NCBI RefSeq assembly: GCF_001721645.1
Contig: NZ_CP017141.1
Span: 2,108,001-2,172,000, forward strand
Origin: Pedobacter steynii
GTDB taxonomy: Bacteria > Bacteroidota > Bacteroidia > Sphingobacteriales > Sphingobacteriaceae
Reading direction: 5' to 3'
DNA length: 64,000 nucleotides
Numbering within the stretch: the first letter of the stretch is position 1; every line of letters starts with the position of its first letter. Below are positions 54,493 through 63,654 of this stretch, one piece after another. A program made the position numbers and the translations under genes. The notes beneath the pieces are model-generated. The model searched no databases, was not told where the DNA came from, and worked only from the letters and a program-made list of their open reading frames with translations.

Positions 54493-57400
54493 CTTTGGGC
54501 TTCTGTTCTGTTTTTTTCTTTCTGTTGTCTCTATCTCTGAATTTTCTGAAGATCTCTCTGAACCTGTTGTAATCCACCACCAATGCAAAACCAAGTCCGG
54601 TTTCAATGATCTGGCCTTCGATGATTCCTTCCGTCTGATTTCTCCGGTATGCTCTTAAGCGGTAACGTCCATCTTTTGATAACAAATATTCAATGTTGAC
54701 ATTCCCTGCAATGTTGTTACTGCTTTGGTTGGCTTGTTTTGGCCCTTCTAAACCGAAAGAGCTACCTACAGTCACCGTTAACCTGTCGTCCAAGAGTTTT
54801 TTAGACAGACCAATTTCAAGATCAGTCTTGTTTTCCATTTTTCCGGTAGAGTAATCTTCCGAGGAATTCAATCCGAAGTTAACGTCTACCCCTTTGATCA
54901 GGTCTGAAGCCAAATTATTCATTTGTTGGGCCAGCAATCTCGTTGCACTTGAACGGGCGAAAGACTCTGCAAGATTATTGCCACCAGTGGCTAAACTCTG
55001 GAATGGATTGTCTGCGATAAAACGACCTAAGGCAAGCAGGGCAAATACCTGTTTGTTTAATTCGCTTTCATTTGCATTTACCTGTTGCAGCTTGGTTTCT
55101 ACTGCTCCACCAATGGCATTTTTCTCATTTTCCGGCAGTGCAATCCGGAAAGCAATGATCGGTTTCATCAGTTCTCCGGTAATGTCCAGGTATACCTGAA
55201 ACGGGAATTTTTGATTGGCCTGATTTTTTTGCAGTTGCTGATCCTGTACCTGGTCGGCAATCAGGTCTATCGCAGGTGCGTTGACTTCACGGACTGCCGT
55301 GATATCTACGTTGGCCGAAGTCGGTTCCCCAGTCCAGACTATGCTGCTTCCCTGCTGGATCTTAAAGTCCATTTTTTTAGGGCCAACACTAAGGTTATAA
55401 GCACCATCAGACAAGAGGTACCGCCCCGTTAAACTCATTTTTCCACTCGGATCCATGGTCGCATTCAGGCTGCCTTCTCCTCTTACTTTCAGCTGGTCAC
55501 CTGTAATCGGGTCTACCACAACAGTAAATTCTGCTTCTTTATCCAGATCGATATCTGCACTCAGGTTGATTCCTTTAAATGTCGATTTAGGAATACTATC
55601 TGTATGTATTGCTTTCTTTCCGTTAAATGGTGGAGCATCCTCATCAATAAACTGCACAACTCCTTCCTGGTCTACAACCGAAGGATCTGAGCTGACCATC
55701 GCAAAAAAGAACTTTGTTCCTTTATTCACCTGCAGGTTCATGTTGATATCCGGCTGGTTCATGTCGCCCCTGATTTTGAAAGAGCGGGTGCTGACAAATA
55801 CCTTTCCATAGATCATTTCATTGTCTTTAGCCGTGGAGTTCATCAGCCTGAAGTTATTGGCGGATACATCCAGTCCGAAGCGGAAGTCCTGATAATTCGT
55901 AGTATATATCATTCCATCTACCTTTAACGGTTGTCCGATGGAATCCAGAATGGTAAAGTTATCAAATTTAACCCCTTCATTTGTGAAACTGATCGTTTCA
56001 TCCGGTATTCTGAAATAGGAATTTACATAAGTTGCCGTAAGTGCTGCCTGTTTAAAATTAACATCCCCGAGTATTTTAGGTGAGCTGAGCTCGCCTTTTA
56101 CGGACAGTTGCCCGCTAATTGTTCCTGAACCATTTTTAATCTGACCCATAGACACGCTCTCTAAACTTTTCAGATCAATCTTATCAATATTCAAAGTAAG
56201 GTCCAGTGCACTTTTAGGGGCGGTATAATAGAAGCCATTTGCGCGGAGCTCATGTATTCCTGTTAAGGCAATATCTGTTTCATAAGCATTTTCGGTGTTG
56301 TTGTTTACCGCTACTCTAAGTGTGCCCAGCTGATCTTTCTGATAGCGCAATTGATCGATGGTCAGGTTGGCCTCAAACTTAGGCGTTCCGGAAAGGTCTT
56401 TTGCATCCACAGTTCCATTGATAGAGCCGCCAACAAGAGAGCTGTCCTGCTCGGCAAACTTCGTCAGTGTTTCTATTCTGAAATCCTTAAACAATACTTT
56501 CAATGGAGAATTGGGCTCATTATTAACGCTGTTGATGCTGAGTAACTGATTGTCTTTACTCAGGTCAAAGCTTTTTGCAGAAATGCCTGATTGACCGAAC
56601 TGAATATAGTTTTCCGGAGATATGGCCCATTTCTGGTAATTGAGTAATAGTTTCTGAGGATCGAGGCTGAAACGGTAATCCTTATTGATCGACTGGAAAT
56701 TGCCGCCAAGCAGGTATTTATCTTTTAGCTTGCTGTCTCTTAAGAAGATGTTGACACCCAGGTTGTTATTTGCTGCGGCACCGCTGATTTCTGTATTGAA
56801 CAGATTGATAGAAGAACTTTGCATGCTCTTTACCGTCAGCTTGTAATTGAGTTTCTGGTCATTGTTGTCGATGCTCAGTTTGGTACTGTCGACCTTATAA
56901 TCACCATAAACGACCTGCGGTACCCATGCTTTCATGGTTAAACTGTCTTTCTTCGTATCCAGCAATCCATACATCACAGAAGGGGAGAAGGTGGTCAGTT
57001 CAGGAACGAAGTTCTGAATGAATTTAGGATTATAAATTCTGGCAAAGAAGCGGAACCGCTGATCAGGAATTTTTTTAACTTCTCCGAACTGGTAATATTT
57101 ATTGATCTGATTGGTTACAGCCGTAGCAAGATTGGTTAGCTGATATTGCCCATCGATACGGGCTCTCATGAGTTCCGATTTTAAAGTGAGTAAGCTTTTT
57201 TCAGCAGTAGTTTCCGCATGCAGATTGATGGTGTCGACATTGAAAGTTTTTCCATCTTTTACCACTTGTAAACCCCTGACATACACATCTCCGTTCAGGT
57301 AATCCACATCAGCCGTACTCAGATCTGCTTCCATTATCCCTGCCAGCTTAAATTCAGTCGGACTAAAATTTAATTTTCTTAAATCTACCTGGCCTAAATC

Positions 57401-59623
57401 CATTTTTGCTTTTACTGCAGGATATTTGCCGGCGATGTTTACCGCGGCAGTTAGGTTGAAGTTGGCATTACTGTCGGCCATGTTACTCTTCAGGTTCAGT
57501 TTTTGTTGTGCGTAAGTGCCGGTCAGTTTTAAATTTTTATAAGTGTATTTGTTATAATAGGCACTGATTACTTCGGCATTAAACTTTGCTGCTGCTTTTT
57601 TTGCATCCAGCCCTGTTCCGCTGAGGGTAGCCTTAGCGGTTATCCTGCCCAGCTGGGCTTGTTGTTTCAGTAACCTGCCCACATTAAAGTTGTTGAGGTT
57701 AAGGTCTGCGGTATAGCTTTCTTTTCCTTTAGGGCCCTTCATGCTGGCAAGAAGTTTTGCCGCTCCCATGTCAGTATTGATGTTAAACCTGGTTTTGAAA
57801 TTGGTTAAGGAGCCGGTAAACTGGCCATTTGCCTGAATTGCATTTGGCAATTCTATATTAGTAGGGAGTGATTTTTTAGGAATCAATACCAACAGGTCTT
57901 TTTTGGTCAGTGCAAATTTCCTGATGTTCAGGTCCAGGAATAATTTATTCATATCCGGAAGTCCTTTGGCTGTTCCGCTGATGTCTATATTTGTGCTTTT
58001 CAGTCCTGAAACCTGGAAACGTGGAATCGAAAGGTTGTTCAGGTATCCGTTTACAGTTGCATTGACCTTGATTTTCTCATTTCTATACTCCAGAGGGATA
58101 GCATCGCTGAAATAAGCGGCGTCTTTAAGTCCTATAGTGGAGTTTTTAACCACCATGCTCATCTTTACACGCTCGGGATGCCTGGTCAGATCATCCACAG
58201 AGGTATAGTTCAGCTCTGTAGCATTTTCTATAGAGGTATTTGGAGTCTTCAACAGGAAGTTTTTTACTTTCACTGCCTTATCAGAATAAACCACATCACC
58301 TTGAAGTTTCAATAACTGGAAACCACTTATTTCAGTCAGAATGCCATTTTTGACTTTTACTTTGATACCATCCGGACTATACCCAAACCCTTCTGCAACA
58401 AGCCCCAGGTTTTTGATCTTTAAATGGTTAAAGTCCATTCCCTTAACCGGTTTTTCCGATAGGTTATCGAACTGTACGTTGTTGTTGGAAAGGTTAACCT
58501 TGTTTAATAAAAAGGAGATCGGGGCTGAGGCGGCAGCGGTATCTGCTTTTGCAGTTGTCTTTGCCGGAGAAGCGGGTTTAAATGCAAAGCGCACATCCGA
58601 ATGGTTTAAAGTCGCTTCTTCCGCCTGATATTTACTCTTGTTCAGGTCTGCAATCAATTTACTGATCGAAAATTCTTTCAGGTTTACATTTGCTTTCATC
58701 TCGCTTGAAGCTGCATTATAGCTAACCCTGGAGTTGTTGATTTTTGCGGTTTCCGCTTTATAATTATTGTTGGTCAGATCGGCAATAAGTTTGCTGACCA
58801 ATAGTTCATTCAGGTTTACATCTGCACTCATTTTGGAAAGCTGGTCGTCAAAGCTGATTTTGATGTTATTGAAGGCAAAATCCCCGATCTCTACCAGAGG
58901 GAGTTTTCCGGATTCTGTCTTGGCGGTATCAATGCTTTTTTCCAGATGTTCCTTGAGTTGCGTTAATGGCTTTTTCTGGAAATATTTTAAGTCGGAATTT
59001 TTAAGGGAAAGTGTTTTGATCACATAGCGCTGATTATCCAGATCAAAATCTTTTATATTGGTTTTAAACTCACCAAGGTGCAATTTTACATCATTTCCTG
59101 CAACGTCATCCCGGTAAACAATTCCAATATCTTCCAGGCTGATCTTGCTGACTGAAAATTTCAATGTGGAAGCGGTATCCTGCTCTACCTGATCTTCTGG
59201 TTTTTTCTGGTCAGACATAAAAGCGTCTACTAAAAAGGAGAAGTTAAAAGCCGTGTCCGGATTGATTCGGGTTACATTGGCCCTGATTTTTTGCAGAGAG
59301 ATGTTGTTTACTTCTACTTTATTACTAAGTAATTTGAATAAACTAATGTCTACAGCCAATTTTTGTGCATACAAAAGAGTATCTCCTTTTTTGTCTTCCA
59401 TGTAGAATTTGTTAAGCACCACATCTTTAGGGAACGAGATATTAATGCTCTCCAGGCTAACCTCCGTATGAGTTTTGCTTTTCAGGTAGCCAATTGCTTT
59501 ATCTTTTACGAAGTTTTGAACTGCAGGAATATTCAGGGAAAGTGCGATAAGGACAACGAGCATAATGATGCTGGCGATGATCCAAAGAACAACTTTAAGA
59601 CTTTTACGTATATATTTATTCAA
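54476..59623 (-). CDS. tamB: TamB, translocation and assembly module protein
   Basis: A 1715-residue AsmA/TamB-type protein. A single N-terminal membrane helix (about 10-32, VVLWIIASIIMLVVLIALSL) anchors it to the inner membrane. The rest is a long beta-rich groove with repeated N-x-x-F-D/N-N motifs, closing with the TamB (DUF490) C-terminal domain at about 1350-1690. The tail after it is Lys/Glu-rich. It spans the periplasm, meets TamL at the outer membrane, and is linked to lipid transport and to barrel-protein assembly. It is the first gene of the tamB-tamL-yihY unit. It is longer than the about 1260 residues of the E. coli protein, as is usual in this phylum. Confidence 0.93.
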   Translation of the reverse strand: MNKYIRKSLKVVLWIIASIIMLVVLIALSLNIPAVQNFVKDKAIGYLKSKTHTEVSLESINISFPKDVVLNKFYMEDKKGDTLLYAQKLAVDISLFKLLSNKVEVNNISLQKIRANVTRINPDTAFNFSFLVDAFMSDQKKPEDQVEQDTASTLKFSVSKISLEDIGIVYRDDVAGNDVKLHLGEFKTNIKDFDLDNQRYVIKTLSLKNSDLKYFQKKPLTQLKEHLEKSIDTAKTESGKLPLVEIGDFAFNNIKISFDDQLSKMSADVNLNELLVSKLIADLTNNNYKAETAKINNSRVSYNAASSEMKANVNLKEFSISKLIADLNKSKYQAEEATLNHSDVRFAFKPASPAKTTAKADTAAASAPISFLLNKVNLSNNNVQFDNLSEKPVKGMDFNHLKIKNLGLVAEGFGYSPDGIKVKVKNGILTEISGFQLLKLQGDVVYSDKAVKVKNFLLKTPNTSIENATELNYTSVDDLTRHPERVKMSMVVKNSTIGLKDAAYFSDAIPLEYRNEKIKVNATVNGYLNNLSIPRFQVSGLKSTNIDISGTAKGLPDMNKLFLDLNIRKFALTKKDLLVLIPKKSLPTNIELPNAIQANGQFTGSLTNFKTRFNINTDMGAAKLLASMKGPKGKESYTADLNLNNFNVGRLLKQQAQLGRITAKATLSGTGLDAKKAAAKFNAEVISAYYNKYTYKNLKLTGTYAQQKLNLKSNMADSNANFNLTAAVNIAGKYPAVKAKMDLGQVDLRKLNFSPTEFKLAGIMEADLSTADVDYLNGDVYVRGLQVVKDGKTFNVDTINLHAETTAEKSLLTLKSELMRARIDGQYQLTNLATAVTNQINKYYQFGEVKKIPDQRFRFFARIYNPKFIQNFVPELTTFSPSVMYGLLDTKKDSLTMKAWVPQVVYGDYKVDSTKLSIDNNDQKLNYKLTVKSMQSSSINLFNTEISGAAANNNLGVNIFLRDSKLKDKYLLGGNFQSINKDYRFSLDPQKLLLNYQKWAISPENYIQFGQSGISAKSFDLSKDNQLLSINSVNNEPNSPLKVLFKDFRIETLTKFAEQDSSLVGGSINGTVDAKDLSGTPKFEANLTIDQLRYQKDQLGTLRVAVNNNTENAYETDIALTGIHELRANGFYYTAPKSALDLTLNIDKIDLKSLESVSMGQIKNGSGTISGQLSVKGELSSPKILGDVNFKQAALTATYVNSYFRIPDETISFTNEGVKFDNFTILDSIGQPLKVDGMIYTTNYQDFRFGLDVSANNFRLMNSTAKDNEMIYGKVFVSTRSFKIRGDMNQPDINMNLQVNKGTKFFFAMVSSDPSVVDQEGVVQFIDEDAPPFNGKKAIHTDSIPKSTFKGINLSADIDLDKEAEFTVVVDPITGDQLKVRGEGSLNATMDPSGKMSLTGRYLLSDGAYNLSVGPKKMDFKIQQGSSIVWTGEPTSANVDITAVREVNAPAIDLIADQVQDQQLQKNQANQKFPFQVYLDITGELMKPIIAFRIALPENEKNAIGGAVETKLQQVNANESELNKQVFALLALGRFIADNPFQSLATGGNNLAESFARSSATRLLAQQMNNLASDLIKGVDVNFGLNSSEDYSTGKMENKTDLEIGLSKKLLDDRLTVTVGSSFGLEGPKQANQSSNNIAGNVNIEYLLSKDGRYRLRAYRRNQTEGIIEGQIIETGLGFALVVDYNRFREIFRKFRDRDNRKKKTEQKPKDEKAN

Positions 59624-59787
59624 TTGACTTTTATTGAGAGTTTCTAGCTGTTATTAACCAAAATCATGCCATCGGAGGCTTTTTTTGCGTTGTTATAGTA
59701 TATCTACAATCAATATAATAAAATTGTTTAGAACAAGGGATTAAAATTTGATGTTCATGGAATAAGGAAAAATTGTATGTTTAAATT

Positions 59788-60276
59788 ATGGATGAGAGAA
59801 ACTTCAGAATCAGCTACCAATCGTTTAAGGGATTGGAAGAACTAAATGAAAAAGACAAGGCATTGTGCCTGAAAGCGGAAGAAGCGCTGAATACTTCTTA
59901 CTCGCCTTACTCTAAATTTAAGGTAGGAACCGCCTTGTTGCTAAAGGGAGGGAAGGTAGTGTTGGGAAGTAACCAGGAAAATGTGGCTTACCCTTCCGGA
60001 TTATGTGCAGAAAGAGTCGCTTTATTTATGATTGGTTCGGCAGATCCAAATGCAGTGGTGGAAAGTATGGCAATTACGGCAAAAACTGATAACTTTGTCA
60101 TCGAAAAACCGGTTACCTCCTGTGGTGCCTGTTTACAGGTTATGGCGGAGGTAGAGCAGAAGCAAAAGCAGGAAATAGAAGTTTTGTTCTATTGCATCAA
60201 CGGTGAAATTTTAAAAGTTAAGGGAATAAAGAACCTGCTGCCTTTCGTATTTGTCGAGGAGCGGCTGGTGGTATAA
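59788..60276 (+). CDS. cdd: Cytidine deaminase
   Basis: A 162-residue zinc enzyme of the small tetrameric class, converting cytidine and deoxycytidine to uridine forms in pyrimidine salvage. The N-terminal SYSPYSKFKVGTALL motif, the CAE motif (zinc ligand Cys73, catalytic Glu75), and Cys112 and Cys115 in TSCGACLQ give the zinc site. Odd point: the family motif is P-C-G-x-C-R-Q, where the Arg balances the charge of the three Cys ligands. Here the Pro is Ser and the Arg is Leu116. The remaining motifs are intact, so activity is likely but perhaps changed. It stands alone between tamB and parC. Confidence 0.9.
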   Translation: MDERNFRISYQSFKGLEELNEKDKALCLKAEEALNTSYSPYSKFKVGTALLLKGGKVVLGSNQENVAYPSGLCAERVALFMIGSADPNAVVESMAITAKTDNFVIEKPVTSCGACLQVMAEVEQKQKQEIEVLFYCINGEILKVKGIKNLLPFVFVEERLVV

Positions 60277-60381
60277 TCTCTTCTCGTAAAAAGGGGATTT
60301 TCTTAACCTGGAACTGTTAGGAAATCGGTTCTTAAAATTTCGTTTTCAACCCTTATATTTACAGAATCCAATCCTTTTTTG

Positions 60382-63300
60382 ATGAGCGAAGAAATAGAAA
60401 ACAACATAAACGAAGAAAGCAAACATACCGTAATTCCTATCAATGGTCTTTACGAAAACTGGTTCCTCGATTATGCTTCTTATGTCATCCTTGATCGGGC
60501 AGTACCACACATAAATGATGGTTTGAAACCTGTTCAGCGACGTATTTTACACTCGCTGAAAGAAATGGATGACGGCCGTTTTAATAAGGCCGCAAACGTT
60601 ATTGGAAATACGATGAAGTATCACCCGCATGGGGATGCTTCTATTGGTGATGCGATGGTTCAGATCGGACAAAAAGATTTGTTGATCGACTGTCAGGGAA
60701 ACTGGGGCGACCCTATTACCGGCGATAGTGCTGCTGCACCTCGTTATATTGAGGCGCGTTTGTCTAAGTTTGCGAATGAAGTAGTTTTTAACGGCGATAC
60801 GACCGTGTGGCAACTGAGTTATGATGGCCGTAATAATGAGCCGATTACTTTGCCTGTTAAGTTTCCTTTGCTACTGGCACAGGGAGCCGAGGGGATTGCT
60901 GTAGGTTTGGCTACGAAAGTAATGCCTCATAACTTTATCGAATTGCTGGAGGCTTCTATTGAAGCGTTAAAAGGACATCGCCCAAATATATTACCTGATT
61001 TCTTTACCGGAGGAATGGCAGATTTTTCTGCCTACAACGAAGGAATGCGTGGCGGTAAGATAAGGGTAAGGGCTAAGATTACAGAAAAGGATAAGAAAAC
61101 ACTGGTCATTACTGAAATTCCTTTCAGTACCACTACCGGTTCGGTGATCGACAGCATCCTGTCGGCCAACGATAAAGGAAAGATCAAAATCAAAAAGATA
61201 GAAGACAATACTGCTGCCCATGTAGAGATTGTTGTTCAGCTGGCACCAGGGATTTCTCCTGATGTGACTATTGATGCGCTGTACGCTTTCACTTCATGCG
61301 AAGTTTCCATCTCTCCGAATACCTGTATCATTAAAGGGGATAAGCCTCATTTTATGAGTGTGAATGATATTCTCATTGAGAATACCCAAAACACAAAGGC
61401 TTTATTGAAACAGGAATTAGAGATTAAACTCAATGAACTTCAGGAGAAAATCTTCTTCAGTTCGCTGTTAAAGATCTTTATTCAGGAAGGAATGTATAAA
61501 AATCCTGAATATGAAAATTCAGGAAACTTCGATGCTGTTGTGGAGGTATTGAATAGGTTGTTTGCTCCTTTCATGCCACAGTTGTACCGGGAGATCCTTC
61601 CGGAAGATTTTAAAAAGCTGATCGATAAGCCGATGAGTAGCATTACCCGCTTTGATGTGAAAAAAGCGGATGAGCAGATGAAATCTCTGGCAGATGAAAT
61701 TAAAGTGGTTAAGAATCATTTGCGTCACCTGACGGAATATGCCATAGCCTGGTTCCAGAAGTTACTGGATAAATACAGCAAGGGCAGAGAACGTAAAACA
61801 GAAATCCGTTTGTTTGATCGGGTAGAAGCTTCGAAAGTAGCCTTGGCCAATGTGAAATTATATATGAACCGTGAGGATGGTTTTATTGGAACCGGCTTAC
61901 GTAAGGATGAATTTATTGCGGATTGTTCCGATCTGGATGAAATTATTGTGTTCAGGGAAGACGGTAAATGTATCATTACCAAAGTTGCGGATAAAAACTT
62001 TGTGGGTAAAGGGATTCTTCATGCGCAGGTATTTAAGAAAGGTGATGAGCGTACCATTTATAATATGATTTATAAAGATGGGGCGAGTGGAGTTTCTTAT
62101 GTGAAGCGTTTTGCTGTTGTAGGGGTGACCCGCGATAAGGAATACGACCTTACCAAAGGAAGTAAAGGATCCAAAGTATTGTACTTTACCGCAAACCCTA
62201 ATGGAGAAGCAGAGATTGTAACTGTTCTGCTGAAACCACATACCAAATTAAAGAAACTCCAGTTTGATCTGGACTATGCTGATATTGCAATTAAAGGACG
62301 CGGTTCGCAAGGAAATATTGTGTCCAAATACCCGATAAAAAAGATATTGCTGAAGAGCAAGGGGGTATCTACCTTATCCGGATTAAAGATCTGGTATGAT
62401 GATTTGCTTAGAAGGTTAAATGTAGATGGCCGTGGTAAATACCTTGGAGAGTTTGATGGAGACGATAAAATTCTTCAGGTACACAGAGATGGTTGGTATG
62501 AACTGAGCACCTTTGAACTGAGCAATCACTTTGATGCTGATCTGGTTTTGATTCAGAAATTTGATCCTGAAAAGCCATTTGCAGTAGTTCAATATGAAGG
62601 AAAGGCTAAAAATCACTTCATCAAACGTTTTGTTTTTGAGGCGATCGGAGTCGGGAAAAAATTAAGCCTGATCTCCGAAGAGAATGGATCCAAATTCCTG
62701 TATCTGACCAGCAATCCCGAAGCGATGCTTAAAGTGGATGTGCTGAAGGGCAAAACACAAATTCCTGAAACACTGGAGATCCTATTGGCAGAATTTATTG
62801 ATGTCAAAGGGATCCGGGCTAATGGAAACCGACTGACCCAGCATGATGTTCAGCATATAGAAATCTTTAACCATGAGGAAGAAGATCTGGAATCAGAGAC
62901 CTCTTTAAGTACTGAAAATGGCGGGGATGAAGAACCTGGGGCTGAAGATACAGCAGAAGTGGCAGATATCCCTGAGTTTGAAGTCGTGCAGGAATCAATG
63001 GAAAACATGGAAGAAGATACCGGACTTGCTGAAGAAGAGGCGGTTTTAGCGCATGCGGAAATTCCGGAAATAGCAATAGTACCTGAAGCGGATGTAAAAG
63101 CAAGTTCTGAAGATGCTGTAGTTGTTGCAGAGGAAGAGCTGGCCGAAACGCAGAAAGAGGAACCTCCTTTGAAACAACCGGTAGCAAAAACTAAGAAAGT
63201 TGCTGCGGAAAAGGTTGAAAAAACGGTGTCAGAAGCACCTGTTGATGAGATGCCGGTGAACGAGAGCCCTGCAAAAGAAATTCCTGCAGATAAACCTGCA

Positions 63301-63585
63301 GCAGTGCAAAAGAAACCTTTCATTACGCCAAAAGTGGAAAAAGCTCCGGCAGAGGCCCTGAAAGAGGAGCTGCCTGTTGCAGAAAAGCCCGTTGTGGAAG
63401 AAGCAACAAGTCCCGCTCCGATAGATCCTGTGGCGCCTGAAGTGGAAAAACCTGCTGCAAAACCTAAAAAGGCCTGGAATGATTCCAAACCTAAAGAGGA
63501 TAAGCCGGTAAAAAATATTACACTGGAAATTACCAATCCTGATGATCTTGATATCGATGATAAAGGACAGTTAGGATTATTTTAA
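60382..63585 (+). CDS. parC: DNA topoisomerase IV subunit A
   Basis: A 1067-residue type IIA topoisomerase A subunit. The ATG at 60382 is preferred over a TTG one codon upstream. The DNA-cleaving Tyr122 lies in AAPRYIEARLS, and the winged-helix region has KYHPHGDASIGDAM. In that stretch Ala86 stands where many GyrA/ParC proteins have the quinolone-contact Ser, while the Asp four residues on is kept (Asp90). A long coiled-coil, a C-gate and a beta-pinwheel-like domain (about 520-830) follow. The last about 210 residues are a low-complexity tail rich in Glu, Ala, Pro, Val and Lys, ending in a conserved-looking DDKGQLGLF. Partner of parE at 49272; the two are 9 kb apart. Confidence 0.93.
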   Translation: MSEEIENNINEESKHTVIPINGLYENWFLDYASYVILDRAVPHINDGLKPVQRRILHSLKEMDDGRFNKAANVIGNTMKYHPHGDASIGDAMVQIGQKDLLIDCQGNWGDPITGDSAAAPRYIEARLSKFANEVVFNGDTTVWQLSYDGRNNEPITLPVKFPLLLAQGAEGIAVGLATKVMPHNFIELLEASIEALKGHRPNILPDFFTGGMADFSAYNEGMRGGKIRVRAKITEKDKKTLVITEIPFSTTTGSVIDSILSANDKGKIKIKKIEDNTAAHVEIVVQLAPGISPDVTIDALYAFTSCEVSISPNTCIIKGDKPHFMSVNDILIENTQNTKALLKQELEIKLNELQEKIFFSSLLKIFIQEGMYKNPEYENSGNFDAVVEVLNRLFAPFMPQLYREILPEDFKKLIDKPMSSITRFDVKKADEQMKSLADEIKVVKNHLRHLTEYAIAWFQKLLDKYSKGRERKTEIRLFDRVEASKVALANVKLYMNREDGFIGTGLRKDEFIADCSDLDEIIVFREDGKCIITKVADKNFVGKGILHAQVFKKGDERTIYNMIYKDGASGVSYVKRFAVVGVTRDKEYDLTKGSKGSKVLYFTANPNGEAEIVTVLLKPHTKLKKLQFDLDYADIAIKGRGSQGNIVSKYPIKKILLKSKGVSTLSGLKIWYDDLLRRLNVDGRGKYLGEFDGDDKILQVHRDGWYELSTFELSNHFDADLVLIQKFDPEKPFAVVQYEGKAKNHFIKRFVFEAIGVGKKLSLISEENGSKFLYLTSNPEAMLKVDVLKGKTQIPETLEILLAEFIDVKGIRANGNRLTQHDVQHIEIFNHEEEDLESETSLSTENGGDEEPGAEDTAEVADIPEFEVVQESMENMEEDTGLAEEEAVLAHAEIPEIAIVPEADVKASSEDAVVVAEEELAETQKEEPPLKQPVAKTKKVAAEKVEKTVSEAPVDEMPVNESPAKEIPADKPAAVQKKPFITPKVEKAPAEALKEELPVAEKPVVEEATSPAPIDPVAPEVEKPAAKPKKAWNDSKPKEDKPVKNITLEITNPDDLDIDDKGQLGLF

Positions 63586-63600
63586 TTATCCTAGATATAT

Positions 63601-63641
63601 AAAAAAGGGGACCTGATCGCATCTGTCAGGTCCCCTTTTTT
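63601..63641. terminator. Bidirectional terminator after parC
   Basis: AAAAAAGGGGACCTGA (63601-63616) pairs exactly with TCAGGTCCCCTTTTTT (63626-63641) over a 9-base loop. It serves parC on one strand and the endonuclease gene on the other. Confidence 0.92.
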
Positions 63642-63654
63642 ATGAAATAACTTT

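Noticed and set aside
54493..54606. N-terminal extension of TamL
   Set aside because: It would bury the lipoprotein signal peptide 38 residues inside the protein and lies within the coding sequence of tamB.
62850..63536. 228-codon minus-strand frame opposite the parC tail
   Set aside because: It is Ser/Ala/Gly/Thr-rich shadow of a low-complexity coding region with no start signal; parC is clearly the real gene.
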